Origin: Desulfocapsa sp. | GTDB lineage: Bacteria > Desulfobacterota > Desulfobulbia > Desulfobulbales > Desulfocapsaceae | Length of the DNA: 10,234 bases | Direction: 5' to 3' | Assembly (NCBI GenBank): GCA_029934915.1 | Contig: JAOZLI010000074.1 | Location: 1-10,234, forward strand | Shown: positions 1 to 7,670 of the stretch, piece by piece | Layout: each line of letters begins with the position of its first letter | Position numbering within the stretch: the stretch's first letter is position 1 | The notes under the pieces: generated by a model | What the model was told of the DNA's origin: nothing | Seen by the model: the letters and a program-made list of their open reading frames with translations, nothing else | Databases searched by the model: none | Position numbers and translations under genes: made by a program

Positions 1-31
1 ATTGTGCTTTATCTCTTCTCTCCTTTCTCCT

Positions 32-68
32 GAAAAAGCCGGTTTCGTTTTGCGAGACCGGCTTTTTC
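32..68 (+). terminator. Intrinsic terminator, probably bidirectional
   Basis: A near-perfect hairpin: the arm GAAAAAGCCGGT (32-43) pairs with ACCGGCTTTTTC (57-68) around a short loop. The GC core is flanked by an A run on the left and a T run on the right, so it should work in both directions. It closes a transcription unit lying left of the window and lies immediately upstream of the DUF362 gene. Confidence 0.85.
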
Positions 69-86
69 TTGTATTCTGTCCCCCCT

Positions 87-1016
87 ATGACTATGTCATT
101 ATCAAAAATTCCTGTGTATATCGACCGCTGTGATTCCTACGAATTGAATATATTACAGCCTTTGATACAGAAACAATTGGATGGTTTGCAGGTTCCTGTG
201 CAGCTTTTCAGCAAAAAAGTACTCCTGAAACCAAATCTTATCAGTGCCTCCGCCCCCTCTCTTGCGTGTACCAGTCCTGCATTTGTCGCAGCTGTCGCAG
301 CCTGTTTCCTGGAGCGTGGAGCGACGGTTTTTATTGGTGATTCTCCGGCCTTTGGCTCTGGTCGGCAGGTATTAGAAAAGCAGGGTTTTGTTAAAGCTCT
401 TTCTGGGCTTGATATACACTATTTAGAATTTAAGACAAAAGTTCGTAAAACGCTTGATTGCGGATTTCAGGTGAGTGTAGCTGCCGAAGCACTTGAGTGT
501 GATTATTTCGTGAATCTGCCTAGGATAAAGGCCCATGAACAGATGGGAGTCACCATGGCATTGAAAAATGTTTTTGGTATTATTCCCGGGGCGCGAAAGG
601 CCATGTTGCATATGCGTCATGGAAATGGACATCGGGACTTTGCAGAGCTTATTCTGGATTTACATAAACTATTACCGGCAACGATTGGCCTGATTGATGG
701 GGTGCAGGTTATGACAAGAAGGGGCCCTGTAAAAGGAAAACTCCTGAACTTAGGATGTGTGGCAGGGTCAGAGAATTTTGTCGCCCTCGACAGAGCAATG
801 CTGGAAGTTCTTGAACTGAGTAAAGAGAAAATCCCTATTGCTATAGCTGCTCAAAAGCAGAATTTACCTGGAGCATTTATAAACGATATAGTATTTCCAA
901 GAGTATCACCTGGTTGCTTTGCAGGCTCAGGTTTTACGATACCTTCTAATCTGAGCCCGGTCCGTTTCCAGATACTGCAATTTATTCGAAGCTCGCTGAG
1001 AAGGATTTTTACCTGA
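87..1016 (+). CDS. DUF362 domain-containing protein
   Basis: A protein of about 309 residues that fits the DUF362 family. Seen directly: an N-terminal segment VLLKPNL followed by a TSPAFVAAVAACFLERGA helix and a GDSPAFGSG glycine loop, then the family signature LPRIKAHEQMGVTMALKNVFG and, shortly after, IPGARKAMLHMRHG. The C-terminus (PSNLSPVRFQILQFIRSSL) also matches the family's usual ending. No Cys-rich ferredoxin domain is present, unlike longer DUF362 proteins. No signal peptide or membrane segment is evident, so it is probably cytoplasmic. The biochemical role of the family is not settled and I assign none. A TTG at 69 is in frame but overlaps the terminator stem, so ATG 87 (or ATG 93) is preferred; no good ribosome-binding site is visible for any of them. 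It appears to be a single-gene unit. Confidence 0.85.
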   Translation: MTMSLSKIPVYIDRCDSYELNILQPLIQKQLDGLQVPVQLFSKKVLLKPNLISASAPSLACTSPAFVAAVAACFLERGATVFIGDSPAFGSGRQVLEKQGFVKALSGLDIHYLEFKTKVRKTLDCGFQVSVAAEALECDYFVNLPRIKAHEQMGVTMALKNVFGIIPGARKAMLHMRHGNGHRDFAELILDLHKLLPATIGLIDGVQVMTRRGPVKGKLLNLGCVAGSENFVALDRAMLEVLELSKEKIPIAIAAQKQNLPGAFINDIVFPRVSPGCFAGSGFTIPSNLSPVRFQILQFIRSSLRRIFT

Positions 1017-1055
1017 AGCTATTTATTGTTATTTGTTATTATTTATTATTTTAAA
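1017..1055. repeat. AT-rich low-complexity run of TTATT units
   Basis: Directly after the DUF362 stop there is a run made of irregular copies of TTATT/TTGTTATT. It has no coding content. It is the left part of a gene-free stretch (1017-1311) that otherwise holds the inverted repeat and hairpin listed separately. Confidence 0.6.
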
Positions 1056-1117
1056 TATATAGTATAGGGATTTTCATTTTTGAATAATTTAAAAGATGAA
1101 CAAAAAAAGACAACGAC

Positions 1118-1228
1118 GAATATCGAATGTCGAGCAGGGAATGTCGAACCGCAGAAGGGAAAAAACTTCAAGCTGTCGTCTTTTATTCCGATCGACATTC
1201 GATATTCCTTGTTCGATATTCGATATTC
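1118..1228. repeat. Long imperfect inverted repeat, GAATATCGAA-type dispersed element
   Basis: The left arm (1118-1149) starts GAATATCGAATGTCGA; the right arm (1197-1228) is its reverse complement with only a few mismatches and ends TTCGATATTCGATATTC. The arms are about 32 bases, separated by about 47 bases, and each is built from shorter GAATRTCGAA units, so the element is also internally repetitive. Open reading frames across it translate to FDIRYSLFDIRYSLF-like peptides, which I recognise as a common spurious product of this repeat type. It lies between the convergent ends of the DUF362 gene and the minus-strand operon, a typical place for a dispersed palindromic element. Whether it is mobile or only a folded RNA or DNA structure cannot be told from one copy. 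Confidence 0.8.
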
Positions 1229-1235
1229 TCTTTTT

Positions 1236-1255
1236 AAAACCCGCACGCAGTGCGG
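1236..1255 (-). terminator. Possible terminator of the minus-strand operon
   Basis: CCGCAC (1241-1246), loop GCA, GTGCGG (1250-1255) make a perfect 6-bp stem. Read on the minus strand it is followed by GTTTT, as expected of a weak intrinsic terminator for the operon ending at 1312. It could equally be a built-in part of the neighbouring dispersed repeat. The bases between 1256 and 1311 show no gene. Confidence 0.4.
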
Positions 1256-1311
1256 TACGTCCAGTGTTTTTCACCCGGTGACTCAGAGTATGTCGCAAAG
1301 GCTGGCGCCTC

Positions 1312-2433
1312 CTACGGGCATGGCTTAACAAGAGAAAGCCCGGGTATTAACGTCTGGGTCGAAAGAATTCCTTTCATACGGCGAAGGGAAGAGTGAGTGA
1401 AGTTAGAGATCACCTCTGCATCCGATGCCAGCAGGTCGCGGCTCAATACTGCCTTGACCACAAGATCGATGGAGCCATGAACGGAATGAAGTTCTACAAC
1501 TTCCGGCAGGGCAAAAAGTTTGTCAATAAGGCGTTGTTCTTGAGTACCATCCACATTAATAAGAATGAAAATGATGATTTCTCTTTTCATCTCCGGGTAT
1601 TCTTCGATTTTTTGGTGAGCCATTTTGTTGCGAAAGGTTTCCATGTCACGGGGGATTAGCTTGTCGATTTCTATTCCATAGCTGCGTAGCGATTCTTTTT
1701 GCCATTGATGAACTGAAATGTAGAGGTAGAGATCATCGATGGTTCTGTTTGGAAAAGAGTGGAGAAGGCCATTGTTTTCTATCAGGGTTTTAAGAGGGAG
1801 ATAAATAGTGCGATACCAGTCAGCCCCGGCTTTCTGGAGTCCTACGTCCCTGTTGTGTTCTGTTTTAAGAAATTGTTGGTGGGTATTAATTTGTTGATAG
1901 AGATATTCGCTCTGGCCGGGTTCGGTAAAATCTATAATGTGACTGAGTCCAACATCGTCACGGAATTGAATTTTTTCACGGTAGAGTCGATTTTCGGCTT
2001 TTTCTTCAGAGGGCAACAGTTCAAGAATTTTTGCCTGAATAGTAGATTGTTGTAATCGTCTGGCGGCAGTGACACGATGGTGCCCGTCAATGACATAGTA
2101 TTTATCTTTTATTTGATAGAGGGATATGGGCGGTATCTTCTGGCCGTTTTGCATGGCAGAAATGAGGGACTGTAAACGTTCGCTGGTTCCAGCGCCCTGT
2201 AAACGGAACTGTTTGTCAAAATCGGTGTAGCGGCCCACAGAACCGACAATCTGGTCAAGCTGAATGGTCGTTACCCCACGCTTAATGCTCTCGTAGGCTT
2301 CCTCTTCCTCACGAACCTGGTCGAAATTCAGACTTGGGTTGTCATGTTGTCTGGATCTGTTGCGTGGAGTGTGTTCGCTATTCTCCTGCTGTTTCCTTTT
2401 CCACCAACTAGTTTTCAAAGAAAAAAAAGCCAT
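1312..2433 (-). CDS. ParB-like / DUF4032-like / Lrp-RAM fusion protein
   Basis: A 373-residue protein with three recognisable parts. Residues about 55-135 are a ParB/Srx-type N domain with the motif VIDGHHR (114-120), the signature that in relatives binds nucleotide or acts in CTP- or ATP-dependent chemistry. Residues about 165-260 resemble DUF4032 segments (RDVGLQKAGADWYRTIYLP, then FPNRTIDDLYLYIS). Residues about 285-360 look like an Lrp/AsnC effector-binding (RAM) domain: a beta strand IIFILINV, then LPEVVELHSVHGSIDLVVKA and a final STQTLI strand. The RAM fold usually oligomerises and binds small ligands such as amino acids; no helix-turn-helix is visible, so it is not an ordinary Lrp regulator. 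The first 45 residues are polar and probably disordered. Its ATG lies 26 bases inside the end of the phosphoesterase gene, implying translational coupling. The function is unknown; a ligand-controlled nucleotide-dependent enzyme or switch is inference. Confidence 0.8.
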   Translation of the reverse strand: MAFFSLKTSWWKRKQQENSEHTPRNRSRQHDNPSLNFDQVREEEEAYESIKRGVTTIQLDQIVGSVGRYTDFDKQFRLQGAGTSERLQSLISAMQNGQKIPPISLYQIKDKYYVIDGHHRVTAARRLQQSTIQAKILELLPSEEKAENRLYREKIQFRDDVGLSHIIDFTEPGQSEYLYQQINTHQQFLKTEHNRDVGLQKAGADWYRTIYLPLKTLIENNGLLHSFPNRTIDDLYLYISVHQWQKESLRSYGIEIDKLIPRDMETFRNKMAHQKIEEYPEMKREIIIFILINVDGTQEQRLIDKLFALPEVVELHSVHGSIDLVVKAVLSRDLLASDAEVISNFTHSSLRRMKGILSTQTLIPGLSLVKPCP

Positions 2434-2992
2434 AGCTGTTAACCACCCTGGTCTCGCAGAACGTGCTCATTCGTTCTGCAGGTTCCTTGAATATTTTATG
2501 AATATGGCCGTGGATAAACCAGGCCGGCTTCTTCTTTTCAATAAGGTTTCTAAAACTTCTGAAACCTTTATGGCACGGATCCTCCTGGTCGTGTATACCT
2601 CGTGGAGGTGAATGGGTTATGATAATATCTGTTTTGTGTTGTAACAACTGAAACCACATCCTGCGAATGTTTTTTTTCATCTCTTTTTCGTGGTACTGGT
2701 GGATACCTCCATTGTACCAGCGAGAGCCACTCATCCCCATTATATGAAGTCCCTGTTCCAGAACTATCCTGCCATGGATATTGGTGCATCCAACAGGAGG
2801 CGAAGTCTTATGTCTGATATCATGATTGCCTTCGACATATAAAAGAGGTACTTCATAAAAGGATCTGAGATTCGTGAGATATTCAGGCGGGAGATCACCG
2901 CAGGCGAGGATCAAATCGGGATGTGAGGGGAGGAAATCTTTTCGTTCAAGCAGGTTGTTGTCAACGTAATCTGAGACGCTGAGGATTCGCAT
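2408..2992 (-). CDS. Calcineurin-like metallophosphoesterase (Icc-type)
   Basis: A 194-residue single-domain phosphoesterase, likely cytoplasmic. The di-metal motifs are visible in order: SD at residues 7-8, GD (32-33), GNHD (55-58), THSPP (H127) and GHIH (162-165). Motif I reads D-Y-V instead of the usual D-x-H, so one metal-ligand histidine is absent; I recall the same change in a subgroup of Icc-related enzymes whose N-terminus reads SDxV. The substrate cannot be deduced; relatives hydrolyse phosphodiesters including cyclic nucleotides. The start overlaps the stop of the cNMP-fold gene (TAATG arrangement at 2990-2994) and the end overlaps the ParB-like gene, so the three are surely one operon. 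Co-encoding with a cyclic-nucleotide-binding fold makes a nucleotide messenger an attractive but unproven substrate. Confidence 0.85.
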   Translation of the reverse strand: MRILSVSDYVDNNLLERKDFLPSHPDLILACGDLPPEYLTNLRSFYEVPLLYVEGNHDIRHKTSPPVGCTNIHGRIVLEQGLHIMGMSGSRWYNGGIHQYHEKEMKKNIRRMWFQLLQHKTDIIITHSPPRGIHDQEDPCHKGFRSFRNLIEKKKPAWFIHGHIHKIFKEPAERMSTFCETRVVNSYGFFFFEN

Positions 2993-3441
2993 TATGTATT
3001 GTTCTGCATTTCGGCTTTCAGGAGATCCTCTTTTAGAAGGATAATCTCTTTTTCCAGTTTTTTAGTTTTTCTACGGTAATATTCAGCCTGTTCCTGTGCT
3101 TCTTTAAATCGAAGAATCAACTGACTGGTAAGAGGTTTTAAAATTGGCAGGTTATTGTTTAAAAGGGCCAGTCGCAGCGTGCGATCACGTACCATAATAA
3201 CCCGGGTCGGTTCTACGGCAACTCCGCTGGCGCAACGTGGTTCATCCGTCAGTACTGCCATTTCACCAATGATATCACCACTGGAAACACGAGCCAGGCA
3301 CTTTGTCTTGCCATTGGTTTCTTTTCTGACTTCAACTGTACCATTTATAATGATATATATATAGTCACCGGTGTCGCCCTGCTCAAAGAGTGTTTCACCT
3401 TCTTTGTAGTCCTGTGTTATGAATTTGGCTTTTTCTGGCAT
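2992..3441 (-). CDS. Small cyclic-nucleotide-binding-domain protein with C-terminal coiled coil
   Basis: A 149-residue protein made of one CRP-type cNMP-binding beta barrel followed by a charged helix. The barrel opens with KEGETLFEQGDTGDYIYIIINGTVEV and carries an intact phosphate-binding cassette, GEMAVLTDEPRCAS (from G59), keeping the glutamate (E60) and arginine (R69) that contact the cyclic phosphate and ribose in characterised members. Residues about 112-145 (KEAQEQAEYYRRKTKKLEKE, then ILLKEDLL) are predicted coiled coil. There is no DNA-binding helix-turn-helix, so it is not a CRP/FNR transcription factor; it is more likely a ligand-sensing adaptor acting on a partner. It is the first gene of the three-gene minus-strand operon. 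No strong ribosome-binding site precedes the ATG. Confidence 0.85.
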   Translation of the reverse strand: MPEKAKFITQDYKEGETLFEQGDTGDYIYIIINGTVEVRKETNGKTKCLARVSSGDIIGEMAVLTDEPRCASGVAVEPTRVIMVRDRTLRLALLNNNLPILKPLTSQLILRFKEAQEQAEYYRRKTKKLEKEIILLKEDLLKAEMQNNT

Positions 3442-3520
3442 AGATTGATTTGAAAATAGGAGTAGGAAAAAAATCTGTGTTCAAATGATTGTAAGTTAGA
3501 ATACCTAAATGCGATTACGA

Positions 3521-3549
3521 TTGAAAGCGTTTTTTGGATAGCATATCAG
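3521..3549 (+). promoter_or_regulatory. Possible sigma-70 type promoter for maf
   Basis: In the 120-base gap between two divergent genes, TTGAAA (3521-3526) and TATCAG (3544-3549) are 17 bases apart and lie 24 bases before the maf ATG. The -10 match is only 4 of 6. No convincing promoter was found for the opposite-strand operon in the same gap. Confidence 0.3.
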
Positions 3550-3573
3550 TAAACCGTAACTTTGAGAGTCTTT

Positions 3574-4170
3574 ATGCAGAAAATTTTATATAATCTACAG
3601 GAGCTTATCCTTGCTTCAGGGTCTCCTAGGCGACGGAGCTTTTTTCAAGATCTTGGCTTGGATTTTCGAGTGGTGGTGGCTGCAATTGAAGAAAAACCTC
3701 AGCCTGCCGAAAAGCCGGTAGTATATATTGAACGCCTGGCTCGTGAAAAAGCTGAGAATGTGGCGGAGCAATATCCTGATCACTGGATTGTTGCAGCAGA
3801 TACGGTCGTTTGTTGTGATGACAGTATACTTGAGAAACCGGTTGACGATGAGGACGCACTCAAGATGTTGATGCGCTTACGTGGCAGGGAACATGTGGTA
3901 CGTTCTTCCGTTTGCCTGCTGCATAAAACTAAATCTGTTGTTGATGTTTGTTCGGTGGCAACGCAGGTGAAATTCTGGCATTTCACAGAAGATATGGCAC
4001 GCCATTATGTGCAGACCGGAGAACCCATGGATAAAGCTGGAAGTTACGGAATTCAGGGGCAGGGTGCTTTTTTGGTACGTGAAATTATTGGTTCTTATTC
4101 TAATGTTGTGGGAATGCCATTAGTTGAATGTGTTGAAATGTTTATCAGGCATGGAGTGGTTGAAGGATAA
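3574..4170 (+). CDS. maf: Maf-family nucleoside triphosphate pyrophosphatase
   Basis: A 198-residue protein with the full set of Maf motifs: LILASGSPRR near the N-terminus (residues 11-20), EKP and YIERLAREKA, the catalytic AADTVV (D76), and KAGSYGIQGQGA (154-165). Family members hydrolyse non-canonical or surplus nucleoside triphosphates to monophosphate and pyrophosphate. The KAGSYGIQ form is that of the YhdE-like subgroup, which acts on dTTP and UTP, so that specificity is likely; it is inferred from motif form only. ATG 3574 is preferred over the in-frame TTG at 3562, because GAGAG (3564-3568) sits at ribosome-binding distance from the ATG. It is divergent from the minus-strand operon and 140 bases before the large HEAT gene. 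Length is normal for the family. Confidence 0.93.
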   Translation: MQKILYNLQELILASGSPRRRSFFQDLGLDFRVVVAAIEEKPQPAEKPVVYIERLAREKAENVAEQYPDHWIVAADTVVCCDDSILEKPVDDEDALKMLMRLRGREHVVRSSVCLLHKTKSVVDVCSVATQVKFWHFTEDMARHYVQTGEPMDKAGSYGIQGQGAFLVREIIGSYSNVVGMPLVECVEMFIRHGVVEG

Positions 4171-4195
4171 CGTAGCAGAATAACAAGTGTCTTTC

Positions 4196-4230
4196 TTGAC
4201 ATTTATCTTTTTAGGGTGTAGCTCTAAAAT
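4196..4230 (+). promoter_or_regulatory. Possible promoter upstream of the HEAT/PilZ gene
   Basis: The 140-base gap after maf contains a perfect -35 hexamer TTGACA (4196-4201), but the hexamer 17 bases on (TAGCTC, 4219) is a poor -10; TAAAAT (4225-4230) is a better -10 but 23 bases away. No terminator hairpin is evident after maf, so read-through from maf is also possible. Confidence 0.25.
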
Positions 4231-4310
4231 AAGGGGAACTCTCGCATGGTCGGATTGATACTACTTAATTAAGGGTTCACTCAAAATACTATTTAGAAAT
4301 TGGAACGTTT

Positions 4311-7300
4311 ATGGCAAATGGCACCCGACAGCAGGAGGGGCTGAAGACTCTAAAGCTGGTGAATGCAGCTTACACTGCACTTCGTTTGTATCCGGCAGAC
4401 TCGGTGAAGGTTAGCAATTCCATCGAAGATGCGTATCTGGAAGTGAAATCATTTATACGAAAGAATGGTTTGTTACATTTTTCCAGGCCGGATGGTGCCT
4501 ATTTGCTTGATGGGGAACCGGTTGATAAACCTACAGAAGAACGTCTACATCTTCTCTCCTTTAACGATTATCTTGTTAAAAATGGAATAACCGAACTGGT
4601 TCTTTCCAAAGGTCTTGATCGGACGACCTTTAAGAAAATACTTTCTACTTTTAATGCAACACCGGAAAAGATGAATAAGGCTGGTGGCCCCAGGAAATTC
4701 ATCGAACATCAGCAATTGAGTACTATTTTCCCTCAAGAATACATCGCTGAAGGTGAGGGTAAAGAAGAGCTGGAGCAGAAGGAAAAGACAGAAAAAATTA
4801 TAAAAGAACTTGCGGGCTCCCATGTTCGAGCCGAAGAGCTCCATTATTTTTTAGGCAAAAAAAAGGGAAAAGATCTCCAGCACCAAATTGCTGTAAAATT
4901 CCAGAAGGCAGATGTCGCTGCCCATCATATCGCCACAGTTACCTACTCATTGCTGCAAATCCTTCAAAAGCATAAGGCTGTTTCATCTTCACCTGTGTTT
5001 GCTAAAATGCTTGGGGTGGTCGATTTATTTGTGCAGGAAGCCTCCCCCGATACCCATGGAGAATACGGACGCAGGGCTGCCAAGCTTTTGGTGCCTGTAT
5101 TGGATGACTCATCTGTTATGATATTTTTGTGCCAGGATTTTTCGGCTCCATTCAGTTCGAATTTTTATGATGCTGTTACCACTCTTGTGGAAAATGCACA
5201 AATGAACAGAGTGTTTGAATGGATGAAGGCCCGGCATGCAAAATGGGATACCGACCCCTCCAAGGCAACTCCCCAGCTGACGGTTGTTGCCAGGGCCTAC
5301 AAATATTTCTTGAAATCACCCAGGGCAAAACAGATTCTGGCTTCAGGTTCAGCACGTGAATTACTTACCAAGACCGAAGAAGGAAGAAAGGCGAAAAGAA
5401 TTCAGGCCGGGGTGATGGCTCTGGCTGAAGGAAAGATGCAGGGACTGCAAAGTAAAGAGGTCTGTCGCAATCTGCCTTCCACCATCTCCAAACTTTTACA
5501 AAATGATAAAGAATCGCTGGCAGCCGCCATTATCCAGAATGTGGTGAATGGCTTAAAAGAGGGGGATAATGAGATTCGCTCCTGTTACGCTGCAATCATC
5601 GGTGAGGTGGCAGAAAAACTCATTCTTCTGGGGCGTTGGGATTGGGCGGAAAAACTGACACCGGTTTGCCTGGCCTGGTTAAGAGAAGTCACAGTAGTTG
5701 ATTCCTGTCTGGAGAAACATGTTCGAGCATTGCAGTCTATGATGACTCATGCCTGGAATACAGATAACAATGAACTGGCTGAACGTATTCTAAACGTGTT
5801 CTATCATGTTCGTTCAGGTGCGTTGGGAAGCCCTGAAGACGTACGTAAACTTGTCGCTAAGGTTCAGGATGAAAACGTTGATCTGGTTCTCCTGCAGTCC
5901 TATCTTGATGCCTGCTTTACTAAACCTGTGGATGAAATGATTTGCAGGGAAATTACCAAGCAGGGGCCTGTGGCAGCAAGGTTTTTGCTTGATACCCTTA
6001 TTACTTCAGAGCGTCGTCCAGATCGTATTCGTTTGCTGAAATTGCTGAGTCAGGCAGGAGGGGAATTGGTTCCTGTTTTACTGGAGCGTTTACCTGATCC
6101 TATGCCGTGGTATGGGAAACGAAATGTTATTCGTCTTCTTGGAAATACTGGGTCAGCAAAAGACGCCGAGGTTGTTCTTGAATATTTAAGTCATGAAGAT
6201 TTGCGTGTGCAGCAGGAAGCGCTGCGATGTGTGGCGAAAATTGGAGAGACGTTCATAAACACTTATCTCCTGCAAGTGCTTCCTGATGTGGGCTTACGCA
6301 TGAAAGTGCAGATTGTGAAAACTCTTTTTCGGACAGCGGACGAATTTGTTGTGACTCCCCTTGCTGAATTACTTGAAGATTGCAGGAAGTATTACAAGGG
6401 AGAAAGCCGGGAAATACTGGCAGAAGAAATATGTCATACTCTAGGAGGCAGTGGTTCGGCAAGGGCTTTTCCTGTTCTGCAAATGGTACTGGATGGTAAG
6501 GAAAAAACGTTTGGCAGGGTAACTCTTGAAACGGCTACGAATGCGATTAGTTATATTCAAAAAAACGGGCATAGCGAAAACAGACCTAAAAACAGGCCGC
6601 CAGAGACTGAAGAAACCGCCTTTGAGAGAAATGATCGTTTAAAGAATCGCGTAGAATATGAGACTATCACAGGCTCGCCAGAGGAAGAAGAAGTTTATCA
6701 GTTGCTAAAAAAAGACAAGCTTGAAAGTGCCAAGAAAATGCTTCTTGAGTGCATAGAAGACAACGCCAATAGAAAACGCTTTGCAGAGGCTGAGGCTTTA
6801 CGGTTACGGCTGATTGATATAGATCCCCAGGCTCTTACGGAAATTATTAAAGCAGCAGAGATTATTGAGGAAGTGAAAGCTCTCAGTGTTGATCATGACC
6901 ATATCATTATCTGGTCCGAGTTTTACGATTTGCTCACAACTCAGGAGTTTTCCACTTTTTATCGTGCACTGAAACATGAGAAATATCCTTTGGAAGCCTC
7001 TGTGGTTAAACAGGGAGATCCGCAGTGGAGTCTGTTCTTTATTAATAAAGGGCGGGTGAAGCTATTCTATATGGAGAAAGAAAATGAAACGCTGGTGAAA
7101 ACCCTGAAGAGCGGCCAGATATTTGGCGGGGATTCTTTCTTTAATAATTCTGTCTGGACATTAAACGCAACAAGTATGGGGAATGTCGATATTTCAGTAT
7201 TATCCCGTGATAATGTGGATGAGTGGCAGGATGTGTATCCTGCGCTGGAAACGAAAATCAGGAAATATTGTGAGCGTGCCGGGCAGGAAAATGAATTTTT

Positions 7301-7670
7301 TCTTGTTTCTGGTGCCTCTCGCCGTGAGGAAGACCGTAAGTCATTTACAAATATGGTGTATGTGGATCTTCTTGACGAGGATGGTAATACAACCGATACG
7401 ACGATTCACGGGGAAGGGCGAGACATTGCAAGTGGTGGCCTCTCTTTTGTTGCTCAAATAAGTAGAAAGAAGCATACCCGGATGCTTCTTGGCTGGGCGC
7501 TGCAGGTTCGTCTTCGTGATGCAGCCGGAAAAAATATAGATCATCCGAAAATATCGGGGCGGGTTGTGGCCGTTCGCAATCTTCCTTCTACTGATATGGG
7601 GCGATCTGTACATATCTCTTTTGACACAAAGTTGGAAGAAGGTGTGTTATTGCAGTTGTGTGCCTCCTAG
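4311..7670 (+). CDS. HEAT-repeat protein with C-terminal cNMP-fold and PilZ domains
   Basis: A 1119-residue protein, probably cytoplasmic, with no signal peptide or membrane segment. Residues 1-140 resemble the N-terminal module of many bacterial HEAT proteins (TALRLYPADSVKVSNS, then HFSRPDGAYLLDGEPV, a GITEL strand and LDRTTFKKIL). Next comes a charged helix (about 150-170) and a long helical region. Residues about 560-753 are HEAT-like repeats (for example VIRLLGNTGSAKDAEVVLEYL and EALRCVAKIG). A helical linker follows (755-870), then a CRP-type barrel (about 875-995; VVKQGDPQWSLFFINKGRVKL) and a PilZ domain (about 1004-1119) with RxxxR (R1005, R1009) and DIASGG (1038-1043). PilZ domains commonly bind cyclic di-GMP. 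Two oddities: the cNMP cassette reads GGDSFFNN with no Glu or Arg in place, and the PilZ motif has Ala where Ser is usual. A weak GGAA precedes the ATG. It may act as a scaffold reading a second messenger; partners are unknown. Confidence 0.82.
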   Translation: MANGTRQQEGLKTLKLVNAAYTALRLYPADSVKVSNSIEDAYLEVKSFIRKNGLLHFSRPDGAYLLDGEPVDKPTEERLHLLSFNDYLVKNGITELVLSKGLDRTTFKKILSTFNATPEKMNKAGGPRKFIEHQQLSTIFPQEYIAEGEGKEELEQKEKTEKIIKELAGSHVRAEELHYFLGKKKGKDLQHQIAVKFQKADVAAHHIATVTYSLLQILQKHKAVSSSPVFAKMLGVVDLFVQEASPDTHGEYGRRAAKLLVPVLDDSSVMIFLCQDFSAPFSSNFYDAVTTLVENAQMNRVFEWMKARHAKWDTDPSKATPQLTVVARAYKYFLKSPRAKQILASGSARELLTKTEEGRKAKRIQAGVMALAEGKMQGLQSKEVCRNLPSTISKLLQNDKESLAAAIIQNVVNGLKEGDNEIRSCYAAIIGEVAEKLILLGRWDWAEKLTPVCLAWLREVTVVDSCLEKHVRALQSMMTHAWNTDNNELAERILNVFYHVRSGALGSPEDVRKLVAKVQDENVDLVLLQSYLDACFTKPVDEMICREITKQGPVAARFLLDTLITSERRPDRIRLLKLLSQAGGELVPVLLERLPDPMPWYGKRNVIRLLGNTGSAKDAEVVLEYLSHEDLRVQQEALRCVAKIGETFINTYLLQVLPDVGLRMKVQIVKTLFRTADEFVVTPLAELLEDCRKYYKGESREILAEEICHTLGGSGSARAFPVLQMVLDGKEKTFGRVTLETATNAISYIQKNGHSENRPKNRPPETEETAFERNDRLKNRVEYETITGSPEEEEVYQLLKKDKLESAKKMLLECIEDNANRKRFAEAEALRLRLIDIDPQALTEIIKAAEIIEEVKALSVDHDHIIIWSEFYDLLTTQEFSTFYRALKHEKYPLEASVVKQGDPQWSLFFINKGRVKLFYMEKENETLVKTLKSGQIFGGDSFFNNSVWTLNATSMGNVDISVLSRDNVDEWQDVYPALETKIRKYCERAGQENEFFLVSGASRREEDRKSFTNMVYVDLLDEDGNTTDTTIHGEGRDIASGGLSFVAQISRKKHTRMLLGWALQVRLRDAAGKNIDHPKISGRVVAVRNLPSTDMGRSVHISFDTKLEEGVLLQLCAS

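Noticed and set aside
69..71. TTG start for the DUF362 gene
   Set aside because: It overlaps the 3' arm of the terminator hairpin, and ATG codons follow at 87 and 93 in the same frame.
1017..1255. CRISPR-like repetitiveness
   Set aside because: The repeats are inverted and nested with no regular spacers; this is a palindromic dispersed element, not an array.
1080..1331. Several overlapping open frames of 61-82 codons on both strands
   Set aside because: They are the translation of the dispersed inverted repeat (FDIRYSLFDIRYSLF-like peptides) and have no ribosome-binding site or recognisable domain.
1312..2433. ParB-like gene as a chromosome partition protein
   Set aside because: There is no parA neighbour, no central helix-turn-helix as in true ParB, and the C-terminus is a RAM-type sensor instead.
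4545..4844. 99-codon minus-strand open frame inside the HEAT/PilZ gene
   Set aside because: It is antisense to a long, domain-supported gene and resembles no known protein.
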